From contig JAHRFD010000026.1 of the NCBI GenBank assembly GCA_020882975.1, positions 1 through 64,000 on the forward strand: a stretch of 64,000 nucleotides of DNA. Direction: 5' to 3'. This stretch comes from Microcoleus sp. EPA2 (GTDB taxonomy: Bacteria; Cyanobacteriota; Cyanobacteriia; Cyanobacteriales; Microcoleaceae). A program made the position numbers and the translations under genes. Each line of letters starts with the position of its first letter. Positions within the stretch are counted from its first letter, which is position 1. The notes under the pieces are model-generated. The model did no database searches. It was not told where the DNA came from and saw only the letters and a program-made list of their open reading frames with translations. Positions 54,829 to 62,820 of this stretch are shown here, piece by piece.

Positions 54829-55010
54829 GCGGTTCCCTGAGCGGAGTCGAAGGGTTATTTGCGGTTCCCTGAGCGGAGTCGAAGGGTTATTTGCGGTTCC
54901 CTGAGCGGAGTCGAAGGGTTATTTGCGGTGCCCTGAGCGGAGTCGAAGGGTTATTTGCGGTTCCCTGAACCCTTCGACCCTTCGACTCCGCTCAGGGCAC
55001 CGCTCCGCTC
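54829..55010 (+). repeat. 32-bp tandem repeat with palindromic cores
   Basis: Four direct 32-bp copies (GCGGTTCCCTGAGCGGAGTC then GAAGGGTTATTT) at 54829, 54861, 54893 and 54925, then a partial copy and inverted copies of the core CCCTGAGCGGAGTCGAAGGG. A related core occurs at 55141-55165. Not a CRISPR: no unique spacers. The rest of 55011-55262 shows no gene. Confidence 0.9.
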
Positions 55011-55262
55011 AGGGAGCAATAACCAAAGCGCCTTGGCGACTGCTATAACTGAAAATTATTAGCAAGTATTCTGCGGTGGGTGCGATCGCGCCCATCGCAC
55101 TTTTTCTGCCCAAAATTACCACCCACCAACACTATACACGGTCACTGAGCGTAGTCGAAGTGTCCAGATAGGCTTGGCTTGGCGACTACTTGTAAAACCA
55201 GATACTTAGCTTATTGTAACAAAACTTAATGTTATGCTTTTGACAATTTATCGAGATTATAT

Positions 55263-55297
55263 GGTAGCTTATTGATTATAAATCGCAATAACTACCG
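55263..55297 (+). promoter_or_regulatory. Inverted repeat in the cupin-isiB promoter region
   Basis: GGTAGCTTATTG and CAATAACTACC form an 11-bp inverted repeat (one bulged base) around ATTATAAATCG, ending 31 bases before the cupin start. Flavodoxin operons are commonly Fur-regulated; this element may be a metal-dependent operator or an RNA hairpin. It does not match the classic Fur box closely. Confidence 0.45.
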
Positions 55298-55327
55298 GAA
55301 GTTAATAGTACCTGGAGGTCAATCATC

Positions 55328-55660
55328 GTGACAGCAACAGCAGCAATGGTGTCCTTGTTTGCCGATCGCACCTGCGACACACAAGCCCCGTACAGCCAAA
55401 AACTGATGAATTTGTACCCAAATTCAGAAATACCCGACCTCGATAATTCTCAAGATGTCAGCATCGCCGTCTTAGAAGGGCTGGGAAATCTCATGGTGGG
55501 CGATCGGACAGTTACTTTACAACCGGGAGTATTTGTGTTTGTACCCGCCGGCATTCCGCGCACCTTAAAAGTAGCAACGACGCTGAATTTGTTACTAATT
55601 AACTGCGAAGCAGACCCCGATCTGAGCGAGTCGGCTTGGTTAATGAATTTTCAACTTTAA
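55328..55660 (+). CDS. Small cupin-domain protein
   Basis: 110 residues from a GTG with GGAGG 12 bases upstream. A single cupin fold: SIAVLEGLGNLMVGDRTVTLQPGVFVFVPAGIPRTLKV, with the usual GxGxxxVG pattern but with few metal His residues, so it may not be an enzyme. First gene of a tight + strand operon: 4 bases before the zinc-ribbon gene, which is 2 bases before the flavodoxin gene. Possible metal or ligand sensor (inference). Confidence 0.85.
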   Translation: MTATAAMVSLFADRTCDTQAPYSQKLMNLYPNSEIPDLDNSQDVSIAVLEGLGNLMVGDRTVTLQPGVFVFVPAGIPRTLKVATTLNLLLINCEADPDLSESAWLMNFQL

Positions 55661-55664
55661 GCAG

Positions 55665-55820
55665 ATGAAAAAACAGTGTCCTTGCTGTCTTGATTCCCTG
55701 ATTTCTCAGGTTCACCGCAATCGCATCTACTGTTTTTGTCTCAATTGCAGGCAGGAAATGCCAAATCCTGATGCAAAAAAAATAAATCTTAAACTCAGGC
55801 AACTTTCACCTTCGGAGTAA
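55665..55820 (+). CDS. 51-residue zinc-ribbon protein
   Basis: MKKQCPCCLDSLISQVHRNRIYCFCLNCRQEMPNPDAK-like frame. Two CxxC pairs (C5-x2-C8, C25-x2-C28) make a zinc ribbon, and the CFCLNCRQEMP pattern resembles short cyanobacterial CPCC...CxxC proteins. Start 4 bases after the cupin stop, stop 2 bases before the flavodoxin ATG. Its GGAG overlaps the last codons and serves the flavodoxin. Too short for usual gene cutoffs. Function unknown. Confidence 0.85.
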   Translation: MKKQCPCCLDSLISQVHRNRIYCFCLNCRQEMPNPDAKKINLKLRQLSPSE

Positions 55821-55822
55821 CA

Positions 55823-56335
55823 ATGTCGAAATCAATTGGTCTTTTTTACGGAACCACAACTGGTAAAACTGAGTCTGTCGCTGACATGATTCGGGATGAA
55901 TTTGGCGGTAGTATCGTGACTTTGCACGATATCGGCAATACTGACAGCGATGATTTTGCTGAATACGAATGTTTGATTATCGCTTGTCCTACCTGGAACA
56001 TCGGCGAACTCCAAAGCGACTGGGAAGGATTTTTGCCAGAAATCGAAAATATTGATTTTAGTGGCAAGAAAGTAGCTTATTTGGGAACTGGCGACCAAGA
56101 GGGCTACCCGGATAATTTTATGGATGCAATGGGGATTTTGGCTGAGAAAATCACGGAACAGGGTGGCGAAACTGTTGGCTATTGGCCGGTAGACGGCTAT
56201 GATTTTAATGAATCTAAGGCCGTGGTTGATGGCAAATTTTTCGGTTTGGCGATCGATGAAGACAACCAATCTGAGATGACGGAAGCGCGGGTTAAATCTT
56301 GGGTATCTCAACTCAAGAAAGAATTTGGGATCTAG
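55823..56335 (+). CDS. isiB: Flavodoxin
   Basis: 170 residues, long-chain type. FMN phosphate loop LFYGTTTGKTESVAD, FMN stacking Trp loop CPTWNIGELQSDW, and Tyr loop TGDQEGYPDNFMDAMG are all intact. It replaces ferredoxin as electron carrier from photosystem I under iron limitation. Here it is the third gene of a cupin / zinc-ribbon / flavodoxin operon rather than beside isiA. Strong GGAG ribosome site in the end of the preceding gene. Confidence 0.97.
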   Translation: MSKSIGLFYGTTTGKTESVADMIRDEFGGSIVTLHDIGNTDSDDFAEYECLIIACPTWNIGELQSDWEGFLPEIENIDFSGKKVAYLGTGDQEGYPDNFMDAMGILAEKITEQGGETVGYWPVDGYDFNESKAVVDGKFFGLAIDEDNQSEMTEARVKSWVSQLKKEFGI

Positions 56336-56349
56336 CTAGCATTTTACTT

Positions 56350-56453
56350 GTTCCCAGGCTGTGCCTGGTAACGCAGATCCGGAGGCTCTGCCTCCAATTT
56401 TACTCCGCGAGGCAGAGCCTCTAGATATCGGTTCCTAGGCAGAGCCTGGGAAC
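56350..56453 (+). repeat. Nested hairpin repeat after isiB
   Basis: Outer arms GTTCCCAGGCT / AGCCTGGGAAC (11 bp, perfect) enclose an inner GAGGCTCTGCCTC / GAGGCAGAGCCTC pair (13 bp). Similar GC-rich cassette repeats are known between genes in filamentous cyanobacteria. It may terminate the isiB operon. Confidence 0.75.
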
Positions 56454-56491
56454 CAGTTATTCTGAATAACTTTATTTCCAGCTTAAAATTG

Positions 56492-57229
56492 ATGAGATTT
56501 ACTTCAGATGATGTGCTGTGGCTAAGTGCCAGTCCAAGTTTGCAATTATTCGATCGCTCTCTGCTTAACTACTTAAATCAGTCAGTACCAATCCAAATAT
56601 GGGAATACGAACAAACTGAAGATGAAGGTTGTTCTTTAGATGTCGCTGTTGAGCTACTACATCACTATTTAAAATCGCGCGATCGCCCAATTCATCTAAT
56701 CGGTCACAGTACGAGTGGACTAATTGGTTTAATGTATGCGCGCCGCTATCCTCACAAAGTAAGCTCTTTGGGACTCTTAGCTGTCGGCTTACCATCTAAT
56801 ATTAATTGGCAAGCTCACTACTATACACATCTTTCGGCTTTTACCTGGAGCAGCGAACAAGTTTTAACGCAAATGGTAAAGGATATGTTGGGAGAACAGA
56901 ATCAGTATATCAATCAAAGATTTGTATCGTATTTTGAAGAAGATTTAGCACTTTCGCCTTGTCCTCACTCCTTATTCACGATGAGTAATTTCCGTGATGA
57001 GGGTGTAGAAGTACCTTTGTTGTTATGCAGTAGCAAGACAGATTTTGTCGTATCTCCCATGCTCATGCGCCGCTGGTCGAAATTTCTTAAAAAAAGCGAT
57101 CGGCTTTGGGAATGTAAAGACGGTAGGCATTTTTTCCATCACTTCTATCCAGAACAAGTCGGGGAAGAAATACTTAATTTTTGGCTATCTATACACAGCC
57201 GCCAACCGATTTTAGATTTGAAGTTCTAA
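56492..57229 (+). CDS. Alpha/beta hydrolase
   Basis: 245 residues starting MRFTSDDVLWLSASPSL (TTG at 56489 is an alternative). Nucleophile elbow HLIGHSTSGLIGLMYARRYP, an acid region LLCSSKTDFVVSP and a C-terminal His in DGRHFFHHFYPEQV complete the catalytic triad pattern of the family. Lid region not characterised. Substrate unknown; stands alone. Confidence 0.82.
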   Translation: MRFTSDDVLWLSASPSLQLFDRSLLNYLNQSVPIQIWEYEQTEDEGCSLDVAVELLHHYLKSRDRPIHLIGHSTSGLIGLMYARRYPHKVSSLGLLAVGLPSNINWQAHYYTHLSAFTWSSEQVLTQMVKDMLGEQNQYINQRFVSYFEEDLALSPCPHSLFTMSNFRDEGVEVPLLLCSSKTDFVVSPMLMRRWSKFLKKSDRLWECKDGRHFFHHFYPEQVGEEILNFWLSIHSRQPILDLKF

Positions 57230-57428
57230 ATTTGCGATCGCCACTATTGACATCTATAACTAACAAATTTTGGCTACTAAAAGCAGTCTACTCGCCAGGC
57301 TGCCCAAATTAATTACAGCGTAAATTCTTTATATATCAAAGATTTGTAGGACTAGCAGCTCGTCGGAATGAAAATTTACGGTTAATGTATTATGATATCT
57401 TAATGAGTTTTATTTTTAATAATGATTT
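57230..57428. other. Short intergenic region
   Basis: No gene or notable structure. Confidence 0.4.
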
Positions 57429-59423
57429 ATGAACAATCTAAAAAGTGTGATGGCTAGGCCCCGGCTTGCGCCTACGAAGGTAACAACAGCTCAATCAAGA
57501 TTCCGCCGTTTTCGAGTACCGCTGAGCCTCAAAATTATCGTGCCGTTTCTAAGTGTATCGGTCACTCTATTGTTATTAGTGATACATACAGTCAAAATTG
57601 GATTTGCCAACACTCTCGAAAAAGGAGTGCGCGATCAAGTTGAAAACCAAGCAGCTTTAGCCGTGCGAGACTTCAAAAGTCGATCGACTCAATTGACAAA
57701 GCAAGCCAAATTGTTATCAGAAGAACCAGAAGTTATTCGTGCAGTAGAACAAAAAGACACAGACATCTTGCGTCAAGATATATTATCTCTACAAACCACT
57801 TTTAAATTGGATTTAGTCGAAGTAGTAAACGCGCAAGGTGGCATAGTAGCAGAGTTGCGAGAAGATTGGCTCACAGGGGAAAACTTGAGCAATAGCGCAG
57901 CGATAAATTCAGCACTTAAAGGCTTAGAAAAGTCAAATTTCGTCAGCATTGACGGCAAACCACAAGCATTGCTAGTAGGATTTGCACCGATTAGAAGCAG
58001 TAATAGGATAATTGGCGCTGTACTAATGGGTTATTTAGTGACAGACGAACAATTGCAGCAAATCAGCATTGATACTAACAATGTGAATTACTTTGCCATC
58101 TTCAAATCCGGCGAATTAATTGCCACTAATTTTCCCGAAATTCGCTCTAAATCTTGGCAAGCACCTGCACAACAAACATCAACTACTAAAATCGATATTG
58201 AGCACCAATCTTACATCATGCAAACGGTAGAAATGTCGGAGATAAGCGACAGCATAACCCTAGCAGTGTTTAACCCAACAGCGGCAATGCAGCAAACGCA
58301 ATTAACTTTATCTAATAGGCTAGATAGTTTCTTTTGGGGAGGAGTAATTTTAGCCACTATTGTTGGTGGTGTAGTTAGCCGAATCATCGGAAAACCAATT
58401 ATAGATTTAACTCAAAATGTGAATTGGATGGCAAGCAATGAATACTTTTCTGGTAAAGTACCCATTCCTTCTGGCTATGAATTAGGTCAACTTGCTGAAG
58501 CTTTTAACTTTATGATAGAACAAGTAGAAAAGCGCGATAGTGAACTCAACCTACAGTTGCACCAACTTAGACAAACGCTTCATGATTTAAAAAATGCCCA
58601 ATCTCAGCTAATTCAAGCCGAAAAAATGTCCGGTTTAGGATTAATGATGGCCGGTATCGCTCACGAAATTAACAACCCAGTCAACTTTATTTATGGCAAT
58701 CTTTGTCACGCCAACCAATATACCAAAGATTTGCTCAGACTTATAGAGCTTTACCAGCAAGAATATCCGACTGCAAGTGCAGAGATTCAAGACTGCATAG
58801 CAGAAATTGAACTCGATTTTTTATCAGAAGATTTGTCAAAGTTACTATCTTCTATGAAAATGGGAACTGAGCGAATTCAGCAAATTGTTTTATCGCTGCG
58901 GAACTTCTCTAGGTTAGATGAAGCTGAAATGAAACCAGTCGATATCCATGAAGGAATTGATAGCACTCTATTAATTTTAAACAGCAAAATCAAAACTGCC
59001 ATTAAAGTCATTAAAAAATATGGAAAACTGCCTTTAGTAGAGTGCTATCCATCGCAGTTAAACCAGGTATTTATGAATATCACAGCCAATGCTGCTGATG
59101 CACTGCTGAGCAATCCAAATCTGCGAAACAAGGAGATTGAAATTATCACAGAAATAGCCGGAGTAGATCGAGTGGTGGTGAAGATTAGAGATAACGGTAC
59201 TGGGATTGACCCGGATGTGATTAATAAATTATTTGATCCATTTTTCACGACTAAACCTGTGGGAAAAGGGACTGGTTTAGGGCTGTCGATTTCCTACCAA
59301 ATTATCGAGAAGCATCAGGGGAAAATCGAAGTGACTTCGGAACTAGGTGAGGGAGCAGAGTTTGCAATTTATTTGCCTGTTAAATCCCGCATCAGAGAAG
59401 CTGCTTGTCTGTGTGGGAGTTAA
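57429..59423 (+). CDS. Membrane histidine kinase with dCache-like sensor and HAMP
   Basis: 664 residues. Membrane helix about 34-54, extracytoplasmic region about 58-295 (contains VEVVNAQGGIVAELREDWLTG, a Cache-like pattern), second helix about 300-320, HAMP about 320-372, coiled coil about 372-398, phosphoacceptor GIAHEINNPVNF (His 412), a long insert, and HATPase (ANAADAL, DNGTGI, GKGTGLGLSI). The core from about 395 to the HATPase is closely similar to the kinase at 4368-6647. No receiver nearby. Confidence 0.92.
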   Translation: MNNLKSVMARPRLAPTKVTTAQSRFRRFRVPLSLKIIVPFLSVSVTLLLLVIHTVKIGFANTLEKGVRDQVENQAALAVRDFKSRSTQLTKQAKLLSEEPEVIRAVEQKDTDILRQDILSLQTTFKLDLVEVVNAQGGIVAELREDWLTGENLSNSAAINSALKGLEKSNFVSIDGKPQALLVGFAPIRSSNRIIGAVLMGYLVTDEQLQQISIDTNNVNYFAIFKSGELIATNFPEIRSKSWQAPAQQTSTTKIDIEHQSYIMQTVEMSEISDSITLAVFNPTAAMQQTQLTLSNRLDSFFWGGVILATIVGGVVSRIIGKPIIDLTQNVNWMASNEYFSGKVPIPSGYELGQLAEAFNFMIEQVEKRDSELNLQLHQLRQTLHDLKNAQSQLIQAEKMSGLGLMMAGIAHEINNPVNFIYGNLCHANQYTKDLLRLIELYQQEYPTASAEIQDCIAEIELDFLSEDLSKLLSSMKMGTERIQQIVLSLRNFSRLDEAEMKPVDIHEGIDSTLLILNSKIKTAIKVIKKYGKLPLVECYPSQLNQVFMNITANAADALLSNPNLRNKEIEIITEIAGVDRVVVKIRDNGTGIDPDVINKLFDPFFTTKPVGKGTGLGLSISYQIIEKHQGKIEVTSELGEGAEFAIYLPVKSRIREAACLCGS

Positions 59424-59648
59424 TCGGGCTTCATGAATTTAATATCAGTTGGTGCATCCATATTTTTAAATTTTTAAGTTTGATTAGAAGACACGGCAAG
59501 GGAGCATCCAATGAGTACAAATATATCCTCCAACATTGGGATGCACCCTATAACCATCGCCCGATTAATTGTAGGGAAACGGCACTACCCAAGGAGTGTC
59601 AACTTAAGGTCAAACCCAGTCAGAGAATGCTGCTTGACTATTAAGGCC
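59424..59648. other. Intergenic region
   Basis: No gene. It includes a CCATCGCCCGATTAATTG stretch and leads into a GATCCCCC element. Confidence 0.4.
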
Positions 59649-59793
59649 AGATCCCCCCTAGCCCCCCGATCGAAGGGGGGGACAGGAGTCTTTTCTCTCG
59701 TCCCCCTTCGATCGGGGGATTTAGGGGGATCTGGACTTTGCCTAAAAGCTACATTTATATGGGTTTCAGGCTTAAGTTAGCACCAATGGGCAC
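59649..59793 (+). repeat. GATCCCCC element, copy b
   Basis: AGATCCCCCCTAGCCCCCC ... GGGGGATTTAGGGGGATCTGG inverted ends with inner stem CCCCCCGATCGAAGGGGGG, then tail ACATTTATATGGGTTTCAGG and CTTAAGTTAGCACCAATGGG. Intact version of copy a. Length 145 bp. Confidence 0.88.
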
Positions 59794-59845
59794 TGCCGTT
59801 TCCTGACTATGGGTAATATCTATTCCGATGCCACGGGATTTGGTA

Positions 59846-62056
59846 TTACTTAGAACGAAATAATCGCATTCCATTTGCTGTCACAATTAAGGATGTTCCT
59901 GTATCTGCAAGCACTGCAACTGCTAACCCAACAAATCCAAAAGTTCCCAATAACAAAAACAGCGCTTTTGTTACTATCGAAAAAATCACATTCTGCTGAA
60001 TTACAGATACAGTGCGGCGGCTCAAATCGACTGCATAGGCGAGTTTTCTTAAGTCGCTACCAACTAGCACTACATCGGCGGTTTCTAGTGCGATATCAAT
60101 GCCGCCAACTGCAAAGCTGATATCGGCGGCTGCTAAAGCTGGGGCATCGTTTATGCCGTCGCCCACCATTCCGACAGTCCCGAATTTTCGTAATGCTTGA
60201 ATTTCTTGCAGTTTGTCTTCCGGGAGCAGTTCTGCTTTATACTCAGATAAGTTGAGTTGTTCAGCTATCTGTGCTGCCACAAAAGTACGATCGCCCGTGA
60301 GCATTACCAATCGCTTCAGCCCCATCTGTTTGAGGGAATGTACCGCCTCCCCAGCTTCCAACCGCAAGCCGTCAGCCAAAGCAATGATGCCCAACAAACC
60401 GCGATTGCTGCCTACCAAAACAGGGGTTTGTCCTAGCTTTTCAATGTCATCTAAAAGAGATAATATTGATGCTGAAAGTGCAATATTTTGGTCGGCAAAT
60501 AACCTGCGATTGCCTGCAAAATAGAGGTTGTTGCCAAACTTGCCACTAATTCCTTTACCGGGGTAAGCCGTAAAACTTTCAGGAGTTTCTAACTCAATTC
60601 CCTCTGCCTCAGCTTGGGCAACAATTGCCTTAGCTAAAGGATGTTCCGATCGCCTTTCCAAACAAGCTCCAATCAATAATACCGCATTTGCGCTCAACTC
60701 TCCCAGATCGTACACCTTTTTTACCGTAGGTTTGCCTTGGGTCAAAGTTCCGGTTTTATCAAAAGCAATACTCTGGAGTTTTCCAGCAGTTTCTAGGCCA
60801 TTTCCACCCTTGAACAAAATGCCTTGACTGGTGGCTGCACCAATGGCGCTGACAATTGACACGGGAGTGGAAATTACTAAGGCGCAAGGACAGGCTATTA
60901 CTAACATTACCAGGGATCTGTAAAACCAAACGTTAAAGGGCTGAGCAAAAATTAAGGGCCCAATTACAGTTAGGGCGATCGCACTTACAATCACAATAGG
61001 AGTATAAATCTCTGCAAACTTGTCCACCCACTGCTGAGTCGGGGCGCGGCTGGATTGTGCTGATTCGACTAAGTGAACAATTTTAGCAACCGTCGTATCG
61101 CTAGAAATGTGGGTGACTTGGACTTCCAAAAAGCCAGTTTGATTTAACGTTCCCGCAAAAACCCGATCGCCCTTTTGCTTATCTTCCGGGATAGATTCGC
61201 CCGTAATTGGCGATTGGTCGATCGCAGAATTGCCCGATACAACTATACCATCCAAAGCCACCTTTTGTCCGGGGCGAATTGTCAGAATTTCTCCTACTTG
61301 AATCTCCTCGACGCGCACCGTTACTTCATGATTATTGTCGCGCTTGACAGTTGCCGTCGGAGGTGTAATATCCATTAAACTAGCAATGGCGCTGCGAGTG
61401 CGACTGAAAGTGAAAGTTTGCAAAGTCGTTCCCAAACTAAATAAAAATACAACCAGCGCCCCTTCAAACCAATCGCCTAAAATCACCGCACCAATTACCG
61501 AAATTGTCATCAACAAATTCATGTCAGCCCGCCACAAGCGCAACTCCATCAGACCGGCGCGGGCGATCGCAAATCCGGCTACAATAATACCGATACCGTA
61601 AAAACCCCGCGACAGCCAAATTGGCAGTGCTAAATGCTGAGTTAACAATCCCAGAACTAATCCCAATCCTGCTAAAATTACAGCCTGTGCCCGGCGATTG
61701 CGAATCCAGAATTCCCAGTTAGTTGGATTTGTCTTTTGAGTTTTCTCGACAGTTGAATGCTGGTGATGATGAGGGTGTTCGTGTTCGTGGGAACAGCAGG
61801 AATCCTCTGATGGAGGTATTGTTGCGGTATGCTGTTCGATAGTGTAGCCCAAGGTTTTAATGCGATCGAAAATTGCCTTCTCGCTGACTTGTTGCGGGTC
61901 ATAATTTAACCGCAAGCTTTCTGTTGCAAAAACTACATTGATATCGGTGATTCCCGGTAACTTTTGCAACCCTGCTTCTACGGTTTTGGCGCAGCTACCG
62001 CAATCCATGCCGCCAATTTTAGTTTGTAAGGTTTTGAGTGGAGAAGTTGCAGTCAT
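59846..62056 (-). CDS. Heavy-metal translocating P-type ATPase (zinc/cadmium-type)
   Basis: 736 residues. N-terminal heavy-metal-associated domain with GMDCGSCAKT, then a His-rich linker (CCSHEHEHPHHHQHS), eight membrane helices with CPC (ACPCALVIS), phosphorylation DKTGT (DKTGTLTQG), the SEHPLAKA motif, and GDGINDAPALAAADI. The CPC and His-rich features fit a zinc, cadmium, cobalt or lead exporter rather than a copper pump, though specificity is not certain. Next to feoC/feoB by ~300 bp, which suggests a metal-homeostasis region. Confidence 0.95.
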   Translation of the reverse strand: MTATSPLKTLQTKIGGMDCGSCAKTVEAGLQKLPGITDINVVFATESLRLNYDPQQVSEKAIFDRIKTLGYTIEQHTATIPPSEDSCCSHEHEHPHHHQHSTVEKTQKTNPTNWEFWIRNRRAQAVILAGLGLVLGLLTQHLALPIWLSRGFYGIGIIVAGFAIARAGLMELRLWRADMNLLMTISVIGAVILGDWFEGALVVFLFSLGTTLQTFTFSRTRSAIASLMDITPPTATVKRDNNHEVTVRVEEIQVGEILTIRPGQKVALDGIVVSGNSAIDQSPITGESIPEDKQKGDRVFAGTLNQTGFLEVQVTHISSDTTVAKIVHLVESAQSSRAPTQQWVDKFAEIYTPIVIVSAIALTVIGPLIFAQPFNVWFYRSLVMLVIACPCALVISTPVSIVSAIGAATSQGILFKGGNGLETAGKLQSIAFDKTGTLTQGKPTVKKVYDLGELSANAVLLIGACLERRSEHPLAKAIVAQAEAEGIELETPESFTAYPGKGISGKFGNNLYFAGNRRLFADQNIALSASILSLLDDIEKLGQTPVLVGSNRGLLGIIALADGLRLEAGEAVHSLKQMGLKRLVMLTGDRTFVAAQIAEQLNLSEYKAELLPEDKLQEIQALRKFGTVGMVGDGINDAPALAAADISFAVGGIDIALETADVVLVGSDLRKLAYAVDLSRRTVSVIQQNVIFSIVTKALFLLLGTFGFVGLAVAVLADTGTSLIVTANGMRLFRSK

Positions 62057-62160
62057 AATCAGTATCCTATTGAGATTTTAGAATAATTATCACAATCATT
62101 GAACAGATATTCAGATGTTTAATAAAATCATATACTAATTTCACTAAAGTTGTCTAGTAA

Positions 62161-62303
62161 GCCCATTGCTAACAACTAAGACTGAAGCCCATAATAAATG
62201 TCGCTTTTATTCGAGTCTAGATCCCCCTCGCATCCCCCTTAAGAAGGGGGACTTTGATCGGAATCTTGTCCCCCCCTCCCACCAGGGGGGTTAGGGGGGA
62301 TCT
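62161..62303 (-). repeat. GATCCCCC element, copy c (inverted)
   Basis: Reverse orientation of copies a and b: the tail (GCCCATTGCTAACAACTAAG, ATAATAAATGTCGCTTTTA) comes first, then TCTAGATCCCCCTCGCATCC and the CCCCCC...GGGGGG-type ends. 143 bp. Confidence 0.88.
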
Positions 62304-62349
62304 CCGGGTTTGATTAGTATTCTGTTTTTGAGGTGAGCTTACTTATCAC

Positions 62350-62616
62350 TTAATGGCAAGTTGCAGAAACAGGCTCTTTTTCTGACACCGACTCACCAGA
62401 GTTTACCCATACATAAATCTCGGTTGCATCATCGGCGCAACTACCACACCCGCCGCACTTTTTGGCTTGTTCCATTTTTCTGATTCGCCCTTTACGAATT
62501 AGGCGATTTAGCATTCCGCGCAAAGCGTCACCATCCATGCGGAAGTGAATTTTTAGATCCGCAATGGAGGCTCTTTTGTTGTCAGCAATAAATTTTTGCA
62601 GTTCGCTTAAAATCAT
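62350..62616 (-). CDS. feoC: FeoC-like regulator
   Basis: 88 residues. A winged-helix N-terminus (MILSELQKFIADNKRASIADLKIHFRMDGDALRGMLNRLIRKGRI) followed by a Cys cluster KKCGGCGSCADD that fits an iron-sulfur site. Typical FeoC-like protein, thought to regulate or stabilise FeoB in response to iron/oxygen. It lies downstream of feoB on the same strand (204-bp gap), giving the order (feoA off-window), feoB, feoC. Confidence 0.85.
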   Translation of the reverse strand: MILSELQKFIADNKRASIADLKIHFRMDGDALRGMLNRLIRKGRIRKMEQAKKCGGCGSCADDATEIYVWVNSGESVSEKEPVSATCH

Positions 62617-62820
62617 GGTTTTTCTGGTTTGGTTGACAGTTAAACGCAGTTATGGGTTAGCGGTTATATCAATTCTGGTTGTATCGGAATGATTAAACCA
62701 CAGAGAACACAGAGCACACAGAGAAAGAGAAGAGAGAAATAGTAATTCCGATGTCAACGGATTTGATATTATCGGTTATTGGTTAGCTGCTAATAACCAA
62801 TAACCCAAAATTAATAACAA

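Noticed and set aside
54829-55010. Possible CRISPR array
   Set aside because: Repeats are contiguous with no unique spacers and no cas genes.
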